Source of the DNA: Mariniblastus sp. | GTDB taxonomy: Bacteria > Planctomycetota > Planctomycetia > Pirellulales > Pirellulaceae | Assembly (NCBI GenBank): GCA_029251085.1 | Contig: JAQXDZ010000075.1 | Location: 1 to 47,212 of the forward strand | Reading direction: 5' to 3' | DNA length: 47,212 bases | Translations under genes and position numbers: made by a program | The notes under the pieces: generated by a model | Told to the model about the DNA's origin: nothing | What the model saw: only the letters and a program-made list of their open reading frames with translations | Database searches by the model: none | Part shown: piece by piece, positions 19,596-27,317 of the stretch | Numbering within the stretch: the first letter of the stretch is position 1 | How the letters are laid out: every line of letters begins with the position of its first letter

Positions 19596-20156
19596 TTACT
19601 CCCAGAGATCCAACGGCAATTTCTTGACTTTTGGCAGCGCGCCTTCGAGCTCCAGGAGCCACCTCTTCGTCCCGACACCGCCTTGAGTAGAGAACCCACC
19701 CAAGCCGCTGCTTCGGACGACTCGATGGCAAGGCACAATCATCGGAAAAGGATTTCTTTTCATCACCGTCCCGACGGCTCTGGCAGCTCCCGCTCGGCCA
19801 ACTCTTTTTGCCAAATCGCCGTACGTCCACATCTCACCGCGAGGAATACGCCGGCAAGCCTGGGTAACAGCCAATTGGAACGGGGTCATCCCAGCGGTCT
19901 GGATTTCGAATCGCTCAAAACCCACTTTCTCTCCGGCGAGGTACTTTCGAATTTGAGTCCGAAACTCTTCCATGGGCTCGTAGGAAGATACTTCACCCAA
20001 GCCGGCCTCTTGAAACGCACCGCGCACCTCTCCTGGGTCATCAAAGCCGAGCTTGACTGCGCGGACGGTCTTTCGGAAATACAAAACGCCAAACCAGCCG
20101 ATTGCAGATTCAAAAATATCAAGCGACGAATCCGGTTGCTGAATCGGTTGACCCAT
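19596..20156 (-). CDS. ogt: Methylated-DNA-protein-cysteine S-methyltransferase
   Basis: 186 residues, single-domain type. It transfers the alkyl group from O6-alkylguanine in DNA to its own Cys. The active site is V-P-C143-H-R-V. The DNA-binding part is visible as T-P-F-Q-L-A-V, I-P-R-G-E-M-W-T-Y-G-D-L-A and the Arg-finger segment A-A-R-A-V-G-T. No Ada-type N-terminal regulatory domain is present. ATG 20156 is used in preference to the adjacent TTG at 20159. It appears monocistronic. Confidence 0.95.
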   Translation of the reverse strand: MGQPIQQPDSSLDIFESAIGWFGVLYFRKTVRAVKLGFDDPGEVRGAFQEAGLGEVSSYEPMEEFRTQIRKYLAGEKVGFERFEIQTAGMTPFQLAVTQACRRIPRGEMWTYGDLAKRVGRAGAARAVGTVMKRNPFPMIVPCHRVVRSSGLGGFSTQGGVGTKRWLLELEGALPKVKKLPLDLWE

Positions 20157-20213
20157 CAATTATCTTTCTAACCGCTTCCAACAACCTCAGCCCATACCAA
20201 ATCGGAGAACTTT

Positions 20214-20560
20214 TTACCGGCGACCTCGGCCGCTATCCTTGCTTCGACTGCCACCGCGTGCGCCATCCTCGCTGCTGCGACCGTTGCCGCGAGATCCGCC
20301 GTCGTTATTACGACTGTTGCCACGCGCTCCTCCGTCGTTACCACGATTGTTTCCGCGCGATCCACCTTCGCTGCTACTGCTGCTGCTATTACCACGCGAT
20401 CCACCTTCGCTGCTGCGGCTATTACCGCGCGATCCACCTTCGCTGCTGCTACTGCTGCGGCTATTGCCACGCGAACTGCCTTCGCTACTGCGACTGCTAC
20501 TACGTGAACCTCCCGCACCACCGCGACCACGATTCCCGCTATTTCCTCGCCGGCCACCAC
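20214..20560 (-). repeat. Degenerate repeats coding for G-G-S-R-G-N / S-S-S-E
   Basis: Short imperfect repeats (GGTGGATCGCG-type modules alternating with AGC/GAA-rich modules) encode the RGG-like tail. The repeat structure leaves several frames open on both strands, which creates false ORFs here. Confidence 0.85.
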
Positions 20561-22154
20561 CCGATTTTTTATGATTCTGGATGTTAGATTCAACTAGGAC
20601 AGTAATCGTCTCCTCCCACGTTGGCACCTTCACACGCTTCCTCGCCGGCTCACCTCGGTCCGATGACGAATCCGACCGATCATCCTCGTCGCGCGAACTT
20701 CGGTCTTCCGCGGCCTCACTGCGTCGGCTGTCACTTTGAGTTTCCGGTTTACGCCGTCGAGAACGTCCTCGACGCCGGGATCGACCTTCGCCCTCCTCCC
20801 CACGCTGTCCGCGATCGCGATCCTTTCGCTCCACCACCTCTTCATTTGAATCGCCTTCCAAGTCCGAACCGTAATCATCGTCGTCCATTAATCCGGCCCC
20901 GAACCCTCCGCTCTTAGGTCGATTACCGCTTTCAGCGGCAGGCTCTGCTTCTCGTTCTGTTCGTTCTGTTCGCTCAGAAGTCGACTTTGAACCACCGCGT
21001 CGCCGCCGCCGCTTACGACCGCTTGGCCGTGATTCAGAACTGTCGGTGTCGGAATGATCGGCGTCGGCTTCACTTCCCCGTTCACTGCGTGAGGCAACCG
21101 GTGCATCATCAATGTCGTGGTCCCAATCCTCGAGACCAGCGCCAAACCCACCTTTTGACTCGTTGCGAACCGGCTGCTTTGCCGGCGCATCTGTGGCTGG
21201 CTCATTTCGCCGCTCAGCTGCCGCTTCCTGGCGGTCACCTTCACGAGGCCCACGTCGCGAACGTCGCCCGCGTCGTGGTTTTTCCGAGCGACTCTCATCG
21301 CGATCTCTTGCTTCAGGACGCTGGGATTTAGCTTCGGTTCCCGAATCTGAACGACTATTGCTGGAAACTTTTTCCCCGCGACCGCGGCGACGAGCGCCAG
21401 AACTCTTGCTATCCGATGAATCCTCAGAACGTGCGGGCTTACGTCGGCGCCGACCATGGGTCGCATCCCCTTCATCAGTTCGAGGTTTCGGATCAAGTTC
21501 CTCAATTTCGAACTCGAATACTTCGTCACCTTCACTCACCTCTACATCGCCGTAGCCTTCTTCGTACACCACTTCTACTTCTTCGCTTGCCACATCTTCG
21601 GTCTGCGAAAACCCAACCGGCGAATCCTGCTCTTCTGCTTCCGAAATAAATGATTTCCGAGGCAGAGGATTCCACCCAATCAAATCGTCCTCGGCGTCAC
21701 TCGCTTCAGCCTCGCTTGATTCAGCCTCACTCGAACCAGAATCGTCACCTGAGGTGAACATTGATGAAAGAACGCTTGATTTCTCCGGTGAAGGAATTGG
21801 TTCCAATCCAAACATTCCGCCTTCGTCCTCAGCTTCCGCAACGACCTCTTTTTCTTTTTCCGCGACACTATCGGCAACAGGTGTAGCATCCGGTTCGGGC
21901 GCTGCCTTTTTGGACGAAGAAATCCCAAGCATATTAGCGAGGAAATCCCAGTGTCCAGCCTTTTTGCCGCCGGCATCCGCTGCGGCCGGCTCATTGGCTT
22001 CATCGATTGATTTCTCTACCGCCTCAGCGACGGGTTCAGCCGTCTCTTGACTGGTTACTTCATCTTCTACTTCGTTATCGAACTCATCATCTTCAATCGG
22101 TTCCACCTTTTTCGATGCATTCCCGCCAAAGTAATCGTAAAGCTCATCTGTCAC
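20214..22154 (-). CDS. Disordered acidic / RGG-like low-complexity protein
   Basis: 646 residues with a GTG start preceded by GGAG (ACGGAGAATTATCGTG). Three zones are visible. Residues 1-240 are very acidic (Asp/Glu/Ser) with short hydrophobic islands such as H-W-D-F-L-A-N-M-L-G, F-G-L-E-P-I-P and I-G-W-N-P-L-P-R-K. The middle zone (240-520) alternates Arg-rich patches (R-R-R-R-K, R-R-G-R-R-S-R-R) with acidic ones and carries two G-G-F-G-A-G-L motifs, each followed by an acidic stretch. One ordered-looking segment, V-P-T-W-E-E-T-I-T-V-L-V-E-S-N, then leads into a C-terminal 100 residues of G-G-S-R-G-N / S-S-S-E repeats ending G-R-G-R-R. The composition suggests nucleic-acid binding or condensate formation. 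The function is not known to me. Confidence 0.8.
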   Translation of the reverse strand: MTDELYDYFGGNASKKVEPIEDDEFDNEVEDEVTSQETAEPVAEAVEKSIDEANEPAAADAGGKKAGHWDFLANMLGISSSKKAAPEPDATPVADSVAEKEKEVVAEAEDEGGMFGLEPIPSPEKSSVLSSMFTSGDDSGSSEAESSEAEASDAEDDLIGWNPLPRKSFISEAEEQDSPVGFSQTEDVASEEVEVVYEEGYGDVEVSEGDEVFEFEIEELDPKPRTDEGDATHGRRRRKPARSEDSSDSKSSGARRRGRGEKVSSNSRSDSGTEAKSQRPEARDRDESRSEKPRRGRRSRRGPREGDRQEAAAERRNEPATDAPAKQPVRNESKGGFGAGLEDWDHDIDDAPVASRSERGSEADADHSDTDSSESRPSGRKRRRRRGGSKSTSERTERTEREAEPAAESGNRPKSGGFGAGLMDDDDYGSDLEGDSNEEVVERKDRDRGQRGEEGEGRSRRRGRSRRRKPETQSDSRRSEAAEDRSSRDEDDRSDSSSDRGEPARKRVKVPTWEETITVLVESNIQNHKKSGGGRRGNSGNRGRGGAGGSRSSSRSSEGSSRGNSRSSSSSEGGSRGNSRSSEGGSRGNSSSSSSEGGSRGNNRGNDGGARGNSRNNDGGSRGNGRSSEDGARGGSRSKDSGRGRR

Positions 22155-22483
22155 GATAATTCTCCGTTGACCTAGTCAACCACAAGGCTAGACCGGCGAA
22201 AGCGATTTTCGGCGGTCAGCAGTATATATGCAGGGCCTGCACTAACAGGCCCAAAATTTATTTGTTGATCCCCTAATATATCGCAAAATGCTTGATTTAA
22301 GGAACCCCTTCAGCCCATGCTGAACCAGAATAGCCTGAATGTCACCTCAAATTTGTTGCCACCACGTGAAAACAATTCTAGGCAGACTGGGCAATCCAAG
22401 AGAATCACCCCAAAAACTAGCTGGAATACAAAAAAAGCTCGGGGTTACCCCGAGCTTTATCATTTCGCACCAATCGCTCTACA
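22155..22483. other. Intergenic region, 329 bp
   Basis: This holds the terminator of the downstream-coordinate gene (22431-22458) and presumably the promoter of the disordered-protein gene near 22160-22260. No gene is seen. Confidence 0.5.
22431..22458 (-). terminator. Intrinsic terminator of the 22484-23917 gene
   Basis: On the minus strand AAAGCTCGGGG-TAA-CCCCGAGCTTT forms an eleven-pair perfect stem followed by more T, beginning 25 nt after the stop codon of the envelope protein gene. Confidence 0.93.
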
Positions 22484-23917
22484 TTAATTAATATCTCGTC
22501 GAATCATCAAGGAACCGTTGTCAGCCACCGAGAACATCGGGCGGTGATAGGAGTTGTAATGGCTCATCCCACGCGGTCGAAACGACATCCCGACAAATAT
22601 ATTGAACGCATCGTTAGGATTGCCACCAACGTTCAGACTTCCCGTTGGCATTCCTTCTTCACCCAGGTAATACGAGAAGCCAGCCTGAACTGCCACTCGT
22701 TCAGCAACGGGAATGTCGAAATCAAGCCCCACTACCGTCTGAGAATCTCCCGACCAGCCAACGTATCCACCACCGGTTCCGCCGGTAGGTGCATCGTACT
22801 TGTAATAGAATCGATAGTGATCGATTGGTTGCTGGATGAGGCCGTCAAACGCGATACCATCATGCACTCCAGATGTATCAGCATCCTGAACACCCTTTGC
22901 AAATCGAAAACCTAATGTTGTTCCATTCGGATATACCCAGCCAAGATCGCCTCGTAGCTGGACTACGTCGTCGGTGGTAAACCATTCTTCGTGAAGAACA
23001 TCGACAACCATCCCCAACTGCATCCCGTAATCTACCCTTCGGTAGAAACCACCGGTAACGAAAGTCTGATTCCTTTCCTCAGCGGTGAAACTGTTTCCAT
23101 TGAAGTTTGATTGGACTGAACGAACACCAAATTGACCTGAAAACAGGCCACATGAAAGCCGGCAAAGTGGCAATCCCGCATTGAAACCTGCGTAGAGGCC
23201 ATAGCTACTGTCATCAAACAATCGATTCTCAAAAACTGTATCTGGAATTCGGTACATCGGAGACCGGAATGCTGTCGCTCCGGAGAAGTACTCAGCGTTC
23301 CTAAGTAGCTCTCCCAAACCAGTTATCCAGCACGATCCTGGAGGACACCCACCGCGGCCGTAGCAACTGTCACAGCTATCAAAATAGCCGCCCGCGTCAC
23401 CGCAGCTTTCGCAGCCACCTTCGATGAATTCACCTTCAATGATTTCCCCGTCGTAGTAACCGTCGTCAAGAATTTCAGTTGAGACGACCGGAGCCCCGCC
23501 CTCCACAACCGCTGATTCCATTTTCTGGGCAACCCGAATCGAATTCGTGCGATTTCGTGACAGACTTTGACTGCCGCTTGTCTGCATCAAACCAGTTCGC
23601 TGTGATCTTCGTTGATCGGTATAAACAGCCCGCTGAGCCTGCCGATCCGGGCGTGTTGATGACATATTCGAACGAGATTGAGTCGAAGCTCGACTCATCT
23701 TGGGTGCGTTCAGATCGACAGATATTTCAATGTCGCTCTGCATTGCAACCGGCCGCACGGCAGGTTTTTGCTTACTCTGAGCTCTCGCCCGAGCTTCCTG
23801 CATCGCAGCTACCCGGCGATTGTATTCCGCCTGCTGCGCATTTGTCGTGCTGGTAATTATTAATACGGTTGCCAGCGATCCTAAAAAGACCGCCTTCATA
23901 TTGAAAGGCAAAAACAT
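22484..23917 (-). CDS. Planctomycete envelope protein, beta-barrel-like (DUF6666-like)
   Basis: 477 residues. ATG 23917 is chosen because AGGA stands eight bases upstream; ATGs at 23926 and 23899 are alternatives. All three keep the signal peptide M-K-A-V-F-L-G-S-L-A-T-V-L ending A-Q-Q. After a Gln/Arg/Ser-rich linker comes a Cys-rich acidic segment (G-G-C-E-S-C-G, C-D-S-C-Y-G-R-G-G-C-P-P-G-S-C-W). About 280 residues of alternating strands follow (Y-G-L-Y-A-G-F-N-A-G-L-P, G-M-Q-L-G-M-V-V-D-V, A-V-Q-A-G-F-S-Y-Y-L-G), typical of an outer-membrane barrel. I associate this pattern with DUF6666 proteins from planctomycetes, but only from memory. A strong terminator follows. Confidence 0.75.
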   Translation of the reverse strand: MFLPFNMKAVFLGSLATVLIITSTTNAQQAEYNRRVAAMQEARARAQSKQKPAVRPVAMQSDIEISVDLNAPKMSRASTQSRSNMSSTRPDRQAQRAVYTDQRRSQRTGLMQTSGSQSLSRNRTNSIRVAQKMESAVVEGGAPVVSTEILDDGYYDGEIIEGEFIEGGCESCGDAGGYFDSCDSCYGRGGCPPGSCWITGLGELLRNAEYFSGATAFRSPMYRIPDTVFENRLFDDSSYGLYAGFNAGLPLCRLSCGLFSGQFGVRSVQSNFNGNSFTAEERNQTFVTGGFYRRVDYGMQLGMVVDVLHEEWFTTDDVVQLRGDLGWVYPNGTTLGFRFAKGVQDADTSGVHDGIAFDGLIQQPIDHYRFYYKYDAPTGGTGGGYVGWSGDSQTVVGLDFDIPVAERVAVQAGFSYYLGEEGMPTGSLNVGGNPNDAFNIFVGMSFRPRGMSHYNSYHRPMFSVADNGSLMIRRDIN

Positions 23918-24153
23918 TTCGATCATCCTGTCGTGATTGCTAGGGGCCACGTTGCGGCAACTCGCGCATAAGGCCATTGCAAGGGAAGATCGGAATCGTC
24001 AGACTCCTTTCTTTCGTTAAACTTCAAATAATCCAGAATTACCCGCCAAACCACCCAGTTTAACATGCATTGCGAAAGCAACTGCCTCGGACGCAAGCCG
24101 GGCTCCGCCACCAAAGAAGAGCGGCCATCGAATTCTAGCCAGAAGGCTCCCCT

Positions 24154-25164
24154 TTAATCGCTCACAACGTCTCGGTTCAAGGCGTCGTGAAACTGGAAAG
24201 CATAAAACTCATCCGCGACTGCTGATTGCCCGACCAATTCGAGTAAAATCGATTTTGGCTCGCCCGACTCTCGCGGCAATTTATCCAGCAACATCCAGTG
24301 AATGCTCCCTAGCGACCCATCAAACCAAATTTCGATTTCTTGGGGACCACGAATTTCGTTCGACTTCTTTACCCCTGTTAACTGTGACAACGTTTCACCG
24401 TTTCGCCCAGTCTTTGAACCGGGGAGCAGTGTAAGTCGATAGCCAGCTTTGAGTTGATCCAAATGCTTTTGAATATTCAGCATTGGCAAGTCATTTTGAT
24501 TGCCTGGCAAGCTGTTTCGGAATTGGCTCAAATCAGCGCTAACATGAACAGGGCTGCCGCTGCGAAAAGACCAGCTTTGCTTACCATCACACCCCGAAAC
24601 CCTCCCTGCTCCCCAGACGGGAGAGTGGATCAAAACGAACTTATCCAATCCTCGCACGATTAGCGTTGCGTCATTAACGGATCCATTTTTACGTTGAACT
24701 TCGACAGGCGTATCGCTGGTCAGTTCGGCAGGAGCGTATTTGTCAACAACGTGCACCCGATAGGTTCGGTCGGCTTCTTCCAGAGAAGCGGAGATCATGG
24801 TTTCAACGGACGCCACTGCCGCCAACAAATCACCTTTTGGCATCGCCAGAAATGCAATTACCGCCAACGCTGCCGCCACCGCTAATAGCGATGAGGTTAT
24901 TTTGACCAAACTCCGTTTGCCCGCACTCGCGTGTCGCCGCCTCTTCTGCGTAGAACCGCCACCAATTGCATCCATGACCCGGTCAATTCGCTGTTCACTC
25001 TGATTTCTGTCCCGGTCGCCCAGCTCACAGAGCAAACCATGAACAACCAATTCACTTGCGACTTGACTAAGAGCCGCCGGCTCTAGAGACTCAATCCGCT
25101 CACTGGAATCACGCGGGACTCCGTCCACAGCGTCCCTCAAAATTTCTTCAATGGGCTCATTCAT
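24154..25164 (-). CDS. Putative membrane-bound anti-sigma factor
   Basis: 336 residues. The first 80 are cytoplasmic and helical (E-E-I-L-R-D-A-V-D-G-V; A-L-S-Q-V-A-S-E-L-V-V-H-G-L-L). A basic stretch R-R-R-H-A-S-A-G-K-R precedes one membrane helix (about 88-108), and a periplasmic domain of about 220 residues follows. No zinc-finger H-x3-C-x2-C motif is present. Its start overlaps the sigma-factor stop by 8 nt, the arrangement expected of an ECF sigma/anti-sigma pair; the role is inferred from this context. The periplasmic part resembles RseB/LolA-like sensor domains only loosely. Confidence 0.75.
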   Translation of the reverse strand: MNEPIEEILRDAVDGVPRDSSERIESLEPAALSQVASELVVHGLLCELGDRDRNQSEQRIDRVMDAIGGGSTQKRRRHASAGKRSLVKITSSLLAVAAALAVIAFLAMPKGDLLAAVASVETMISASLEEADRTYRVHVVDKYAPAELTSDTPVEVQRKNGSVNDATLIVRGLDKFVLIHSPVWGAGRVSGCDGKQSWSFRSGSPVHVSADLSQFRNSLPGNQNDLPMLNIQKHLDQLKAGYRLTLLPGSKTGRNGETLSQLTGVKKSNEIRGPQEIEIWFDGSLGSIHWMLLDKLPRESGEPKSILLELVGQSAVADEFYAFQFHDALNRDVVSD

Positions 25165-25705
25165 GAGACAGTACCTCGCTTAGCAACAAGCCTCTTGACT
25201 GCAAACACTGTACAAGCTGGCCTCGCGCCCGCTGCAGCCGCTTTTTACAAACCCCGATTTGCAACTCGCGCCTGGTTGCAATCTCACGTGCCGATTGACC
25301 ATCAAGATATCGCTGCAATACGATTTTTTTTCCATCAACGGACAAAGCATCAATACACTCTCGAACCGCAGCAGCACGCTGTTCCCAGGTATCGCCAGCC
25401 TTTGAGTCAATGTTTTCAAATTGCTCAGAAATTGCCAACCGGACCTCATCCGAAAGCAACTGAGGAACCTTGTTCCCTCGCCGGTGCTCCGCCATTACTA
25501 CACGCGATGCGATTCCACGGAGCCAAGGTCCAAACGGTTTGCTTAAATCGCAGTCATCATGGCGTCGCCAGGCTTCGATCATCACTTCCTGAAACAGATC
25601 ATCGACTGAATTTTTATCGACTAACAAACTTCCCAGATACGCAGTCAGCATCGAGGCATTTTCTCGAACGTGGATCTCGAAAACTGTTCGCTCGCGTTTA
25701 TTCAC
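25157..25705 (-). CDS. ECF RNA polymerase sigma factor (Rhodopirellula type)
   Basis: 182 residues with a GTG start. Region 2 is visible as D-D-L-F-Q-E-V-M-I-E-A-W-R-R with F-G-P-W-L-R-G-I-A-S-R-V. Region 4 is C-I-D-A-L-S...V-L-Q-R-Y-L-D-G-Q-S-A-R-E-I-A-T-R and K-K-R-L-Q-R-A-R-G-Q-L. The pattern fits the ECF group expanded in Rhodopirellula and Verrucomicrobia. It is co-transcribed with the overlapping membrane protein that probably sequesters it. Target promoters are unknown. Confidence 0.93.
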   Translation of the reverse strand: MNKRERTVFEIHVRENASMLTAYLGSLLVDKNSVDDLFQEVMIEAWRRHDDCDLSKPFGPWLRGIASRVVMAEHRRGNKVPQLLSDEVRLAISEQFENIDSKAGDTWEQRAAAVRECIDALSVDGKKIVLQRYLDGQSAREIATRRELQIGVCKKRLQRARGQLVQCLQSRGLLLSEVLSHE

Positions 25706-26069
25706 AATCTAAAATCCGTTCAGTAGCTTTGTCGATGTTTTCCCTTACTAATACTGCCACTTTTAAGCGTTTGCGCGACAGAAATAACTAAAAAAAGTAG
25801 TTATTTCAGAAACGAAATTTAAAACGAACGAAGCCTGCCTCAATTTAACGATTAAAAAGATGCTCTCAAAATGTCCCGTTCTGAATGAACGAATCAATCG
25901 CCTCAGCAAGTTTAGCCCGCAATATGCGAATCAACAGTGCCGATTGCCAGTGATGTCCAGTCTCAATTGGCGGGAACGCGATACAAGACCTCGCATCAAT
26001 TTAGCTCGCCCCACATTATGGACGAACAACAGTTAGACTATTCGACGGACATAATTTGAGGGCAGCCAC
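25706..26069. other. Intergenic region upstream of the sigma factor, 364 bp
   Basis: AT-rich near 25780-25850, it probably contains the promoter of the sigma/anti-sigma pair. No open frame with protein character was found. Confidence 0.5.
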
Positions 26070-26105
26070 AAAAAAACCCATCGCTCGATTTCTCGAGGAC
26101 GGGTT
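26070..26105 (-). terminator. Intrinsic terminator of the UGA-containing HMA gene
   Basis: On the minus strand an ACCC...GGGT outer stem and an inner CTCGA-GAAA-TCGAG stem-loop are followed by seven T. It starts 36 nt after the TAA at 26141-26143, but more than 200 nt after the UGA at 26330. This places the true end of the gene at the TAA. Confidence 0.85.
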
Positions 26106-26140
26106 CAATTGCTGTTTAAGTCTGAGATAGGCAAACCAAA

Positions 26141-26902
26141 TTACTTGCCGCTCAACTCCCAACCCTGAATGTGCTTATTACCTGCCTCTGCGATTTCGTT
26201 CAATGTCTTTTCGACATTCAAACCTGCAGGAGCTTTGAAAACACACGAATTGTCTGTTGGGTTCGTTTCAATTTGAACGACACCATTAACTCCGGTCAAA
26301 GCGTTCTTCACGGAACGCGCACAACCACCTCAGGTCATGTTCGGGAGCTTAAGAGATACGGTTTGTAGGTTACCGTCTCCCTTTGGCTTCTTCTTGCCTT
26401 TTCCCTTGCCCTTACCTTTTTTAGGCTTTGGCATTTTGGCTTTCTGATCATCGGTCAGAAGTGCCATGATTTCGTCTTTGACTTTTTGTGTTACCGCAGC
26501 AGGCTTTTTCAGTGCTTCGCGATACTTTGCCATTTTCTCTTCAGACAGTCCCATTGCCTTTTCAACAGCCTCTGTCATCTCTTTCCCTTTAAGACCAGCT
26601 TTCGCTGCTTCTTTACGGGCTTCGTTCTTTGCTTTGTTTTCTTCTTTTGAAAGAACCGAAGTAACAGCTTTGCGGGCATCCTTCATATCGCCGTCGTACT
26701 TGGCGAGAACAGCTTCCGCTTTCTTCTTTTGCTCATCAGTCATTTCAACTGATTTGAAAGCTTTCATGATGTATGAATTAGCGGAGCCTGCTGCTCGAGC
26801 CTTCTTCTTATCATTTCCTTTTTTAGCGTCGTCTTGTGCTACGGCTACTGTTGCAAAACACAACGTTAACGCGATGCAAGACATCAGACGTATCTTCAAC
26901 AT
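26141..26902 (-). CDS. Predicted selenoprotein: Spy-like periplasmic domain fused to Sec-x-x-Cys HMA domain
   Basis: 253 residues if the in-frame TGA at 26330-26332 is read as selenocysteine (residue 191). ATG 26902 starts a signal peptide (M-L-K-I-R-L-M-S-C-I-A-L, cleavage near A-V-A-Q). Residues about 45-160 are Lys/Glu/Ala-rich helices with M-T-D-E-Q-K and L-T-D-D-Q-K, like periplasmic Spy/CpxP (LTxxQ) proteins. A Lys/Gly/Pro linker follows. Then comes a complete HMA domain: T-V-S-L-K-L-P-N-M-T-U-G-G-C-A-R-S-V-K-N-A-L, N-G-V-V-Q-I-E, then N-E-I-A-E-A-G before the TAA. The UGA replaces the first Cys of the metal-binding C-x-x-C. A SECIS-like hairpin follows it and a terminator follows the TAA. 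A role in periplasmic metal (Cu/Hg-type) binding or redox is inferred. The alternative is a nonsense-mutated pseudogene. Confidence 0.85.
26294..26326 (-). promoter_or_regulatory. Candidate bacterial SECIS element
   Basis: On the minus strand, 3 nt after the UGA, GGTT (26326-26323) can pair with GACC (26297-26294) as an outer stem. The inner stem GCGTTC/GAACGC (26318-26313 with 26306-26301) is six perfect pairs closing the loop CGTGAA. The loop begins 17 nt after the UGA and has G at its second position followed by U. Both the distance and the loop G fit what is known of SelB-binding bacterial SECIS hairpins. It lies within coding sequence, as bacterial elements do. Confidence 0.7.
26330..26332 (-). 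other. In-frame UGA, predicted selenocysteine codon
   Basis: TGA stands between M-T and G-G-C, exactly at the first Cys of the HMA motif M-x-C-x-x-C. Reading continues for 62 codons after it to the TAA at 26141-26143 without another stop. Confidence 0.82.
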
Positions 26903-27125
26903 GAATCGGGGTCCCTTCGAGAACAACTGGTAACATTCATAAATTTGAGTGCATCATTGAACCCCGACTCTCAACACTTGTCAAACAGAAAAACTGGCAT
27001 TCAGTACCAACGAACACGTTAAGCCCAACAAAAAGATGTAAATCTGCCACAATTCGATAAATTCACACCAATCCCGACCGCCTTGATGGCAGTCACCGTA
27101 ACGAACGAACGTCGCCGCCCCCTAC

Positions 27126-27162
27126 CCGTGTGGTTGATCCGTGTGGTTGATCCGTGTGGTTG
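27126..27162. repeat. 13-bp tandem repeat, 2.8 copies
   Basis: CCGTGTGGTTGAT occurs at 27126-27138 and 27139-27151, with a partial third copy at 27152-27162. Confidence 0.95.
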
Positions 27163-27182
27163 GATTAATTGGAGTTACGCAG

Positions 27183-27202
27183 TTCAGCGGGCTTCAGCGG
27201 GC
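27183..27202. repeat. 10-bp tandem duplication
   Basis: TTCAGCGGGC occurs twice in direct succession, only 20 bp from the 27126-27162 repeat. Confidence 0.9.
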
Positions 27203-27317
27203 CTTAATGGCTCGCAACAATCTAGCCCAGACGCCTCGCACCCTACCAAACAAGAAAGACTGAAACCAAAAAGCTGCCAGCCAACAGCCACTCTGTGGGC
27301 TCGGTACGATTCCAAAA

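Larger units (their letters stand above)
26903..27317. other. Intergenic region, 415 bp
   Basis: This contains the promoter region of the predicted selenoprotein and two tandem duplications (27126-27162, 27183-27202). AAGGGA (26918 region, minus strand) lies 9-10 nt before the ATG at 26902. No gene is seen. Confidence 0.5.

Noticed and set aside
19115..19830. Two minus-strand frames of 152 codons each
   Set aside because: They overlap the metalloprotease or methyltransferase genes out of frame and show no protein character.
20214..20560. CRISPR-like short repeats
   Set aside because: The repeats are variable in length, in coding phase and encode a low-complexity tail; no constant repeat/spacer pattern exists here or elsewhere in the window.
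20102..20593. Plus- and minus-strand frames rich in Cys/His/Arg or Leu/Pro/Arg over the repeats
   Set aside because: They are shadows of the repetitive DNA coding for the G-G-S-R-G-N tail.
20888..21535. 215-codon minus-strand frame inside the disordered-protein gene
   Set aside because: It overlaps the longer frame on the same strand, and that frame has a ribosome site and consistent composition.
26330..26902. Treating the TGA at 26330-26332 as the normal end of a 190-residue protein
   Set aside because: The frame continues through a complete HMA domain, the UGA replaces its key Cys, a SECIS-like hairpin follows, and the transcription terminator lies after the later TAA.
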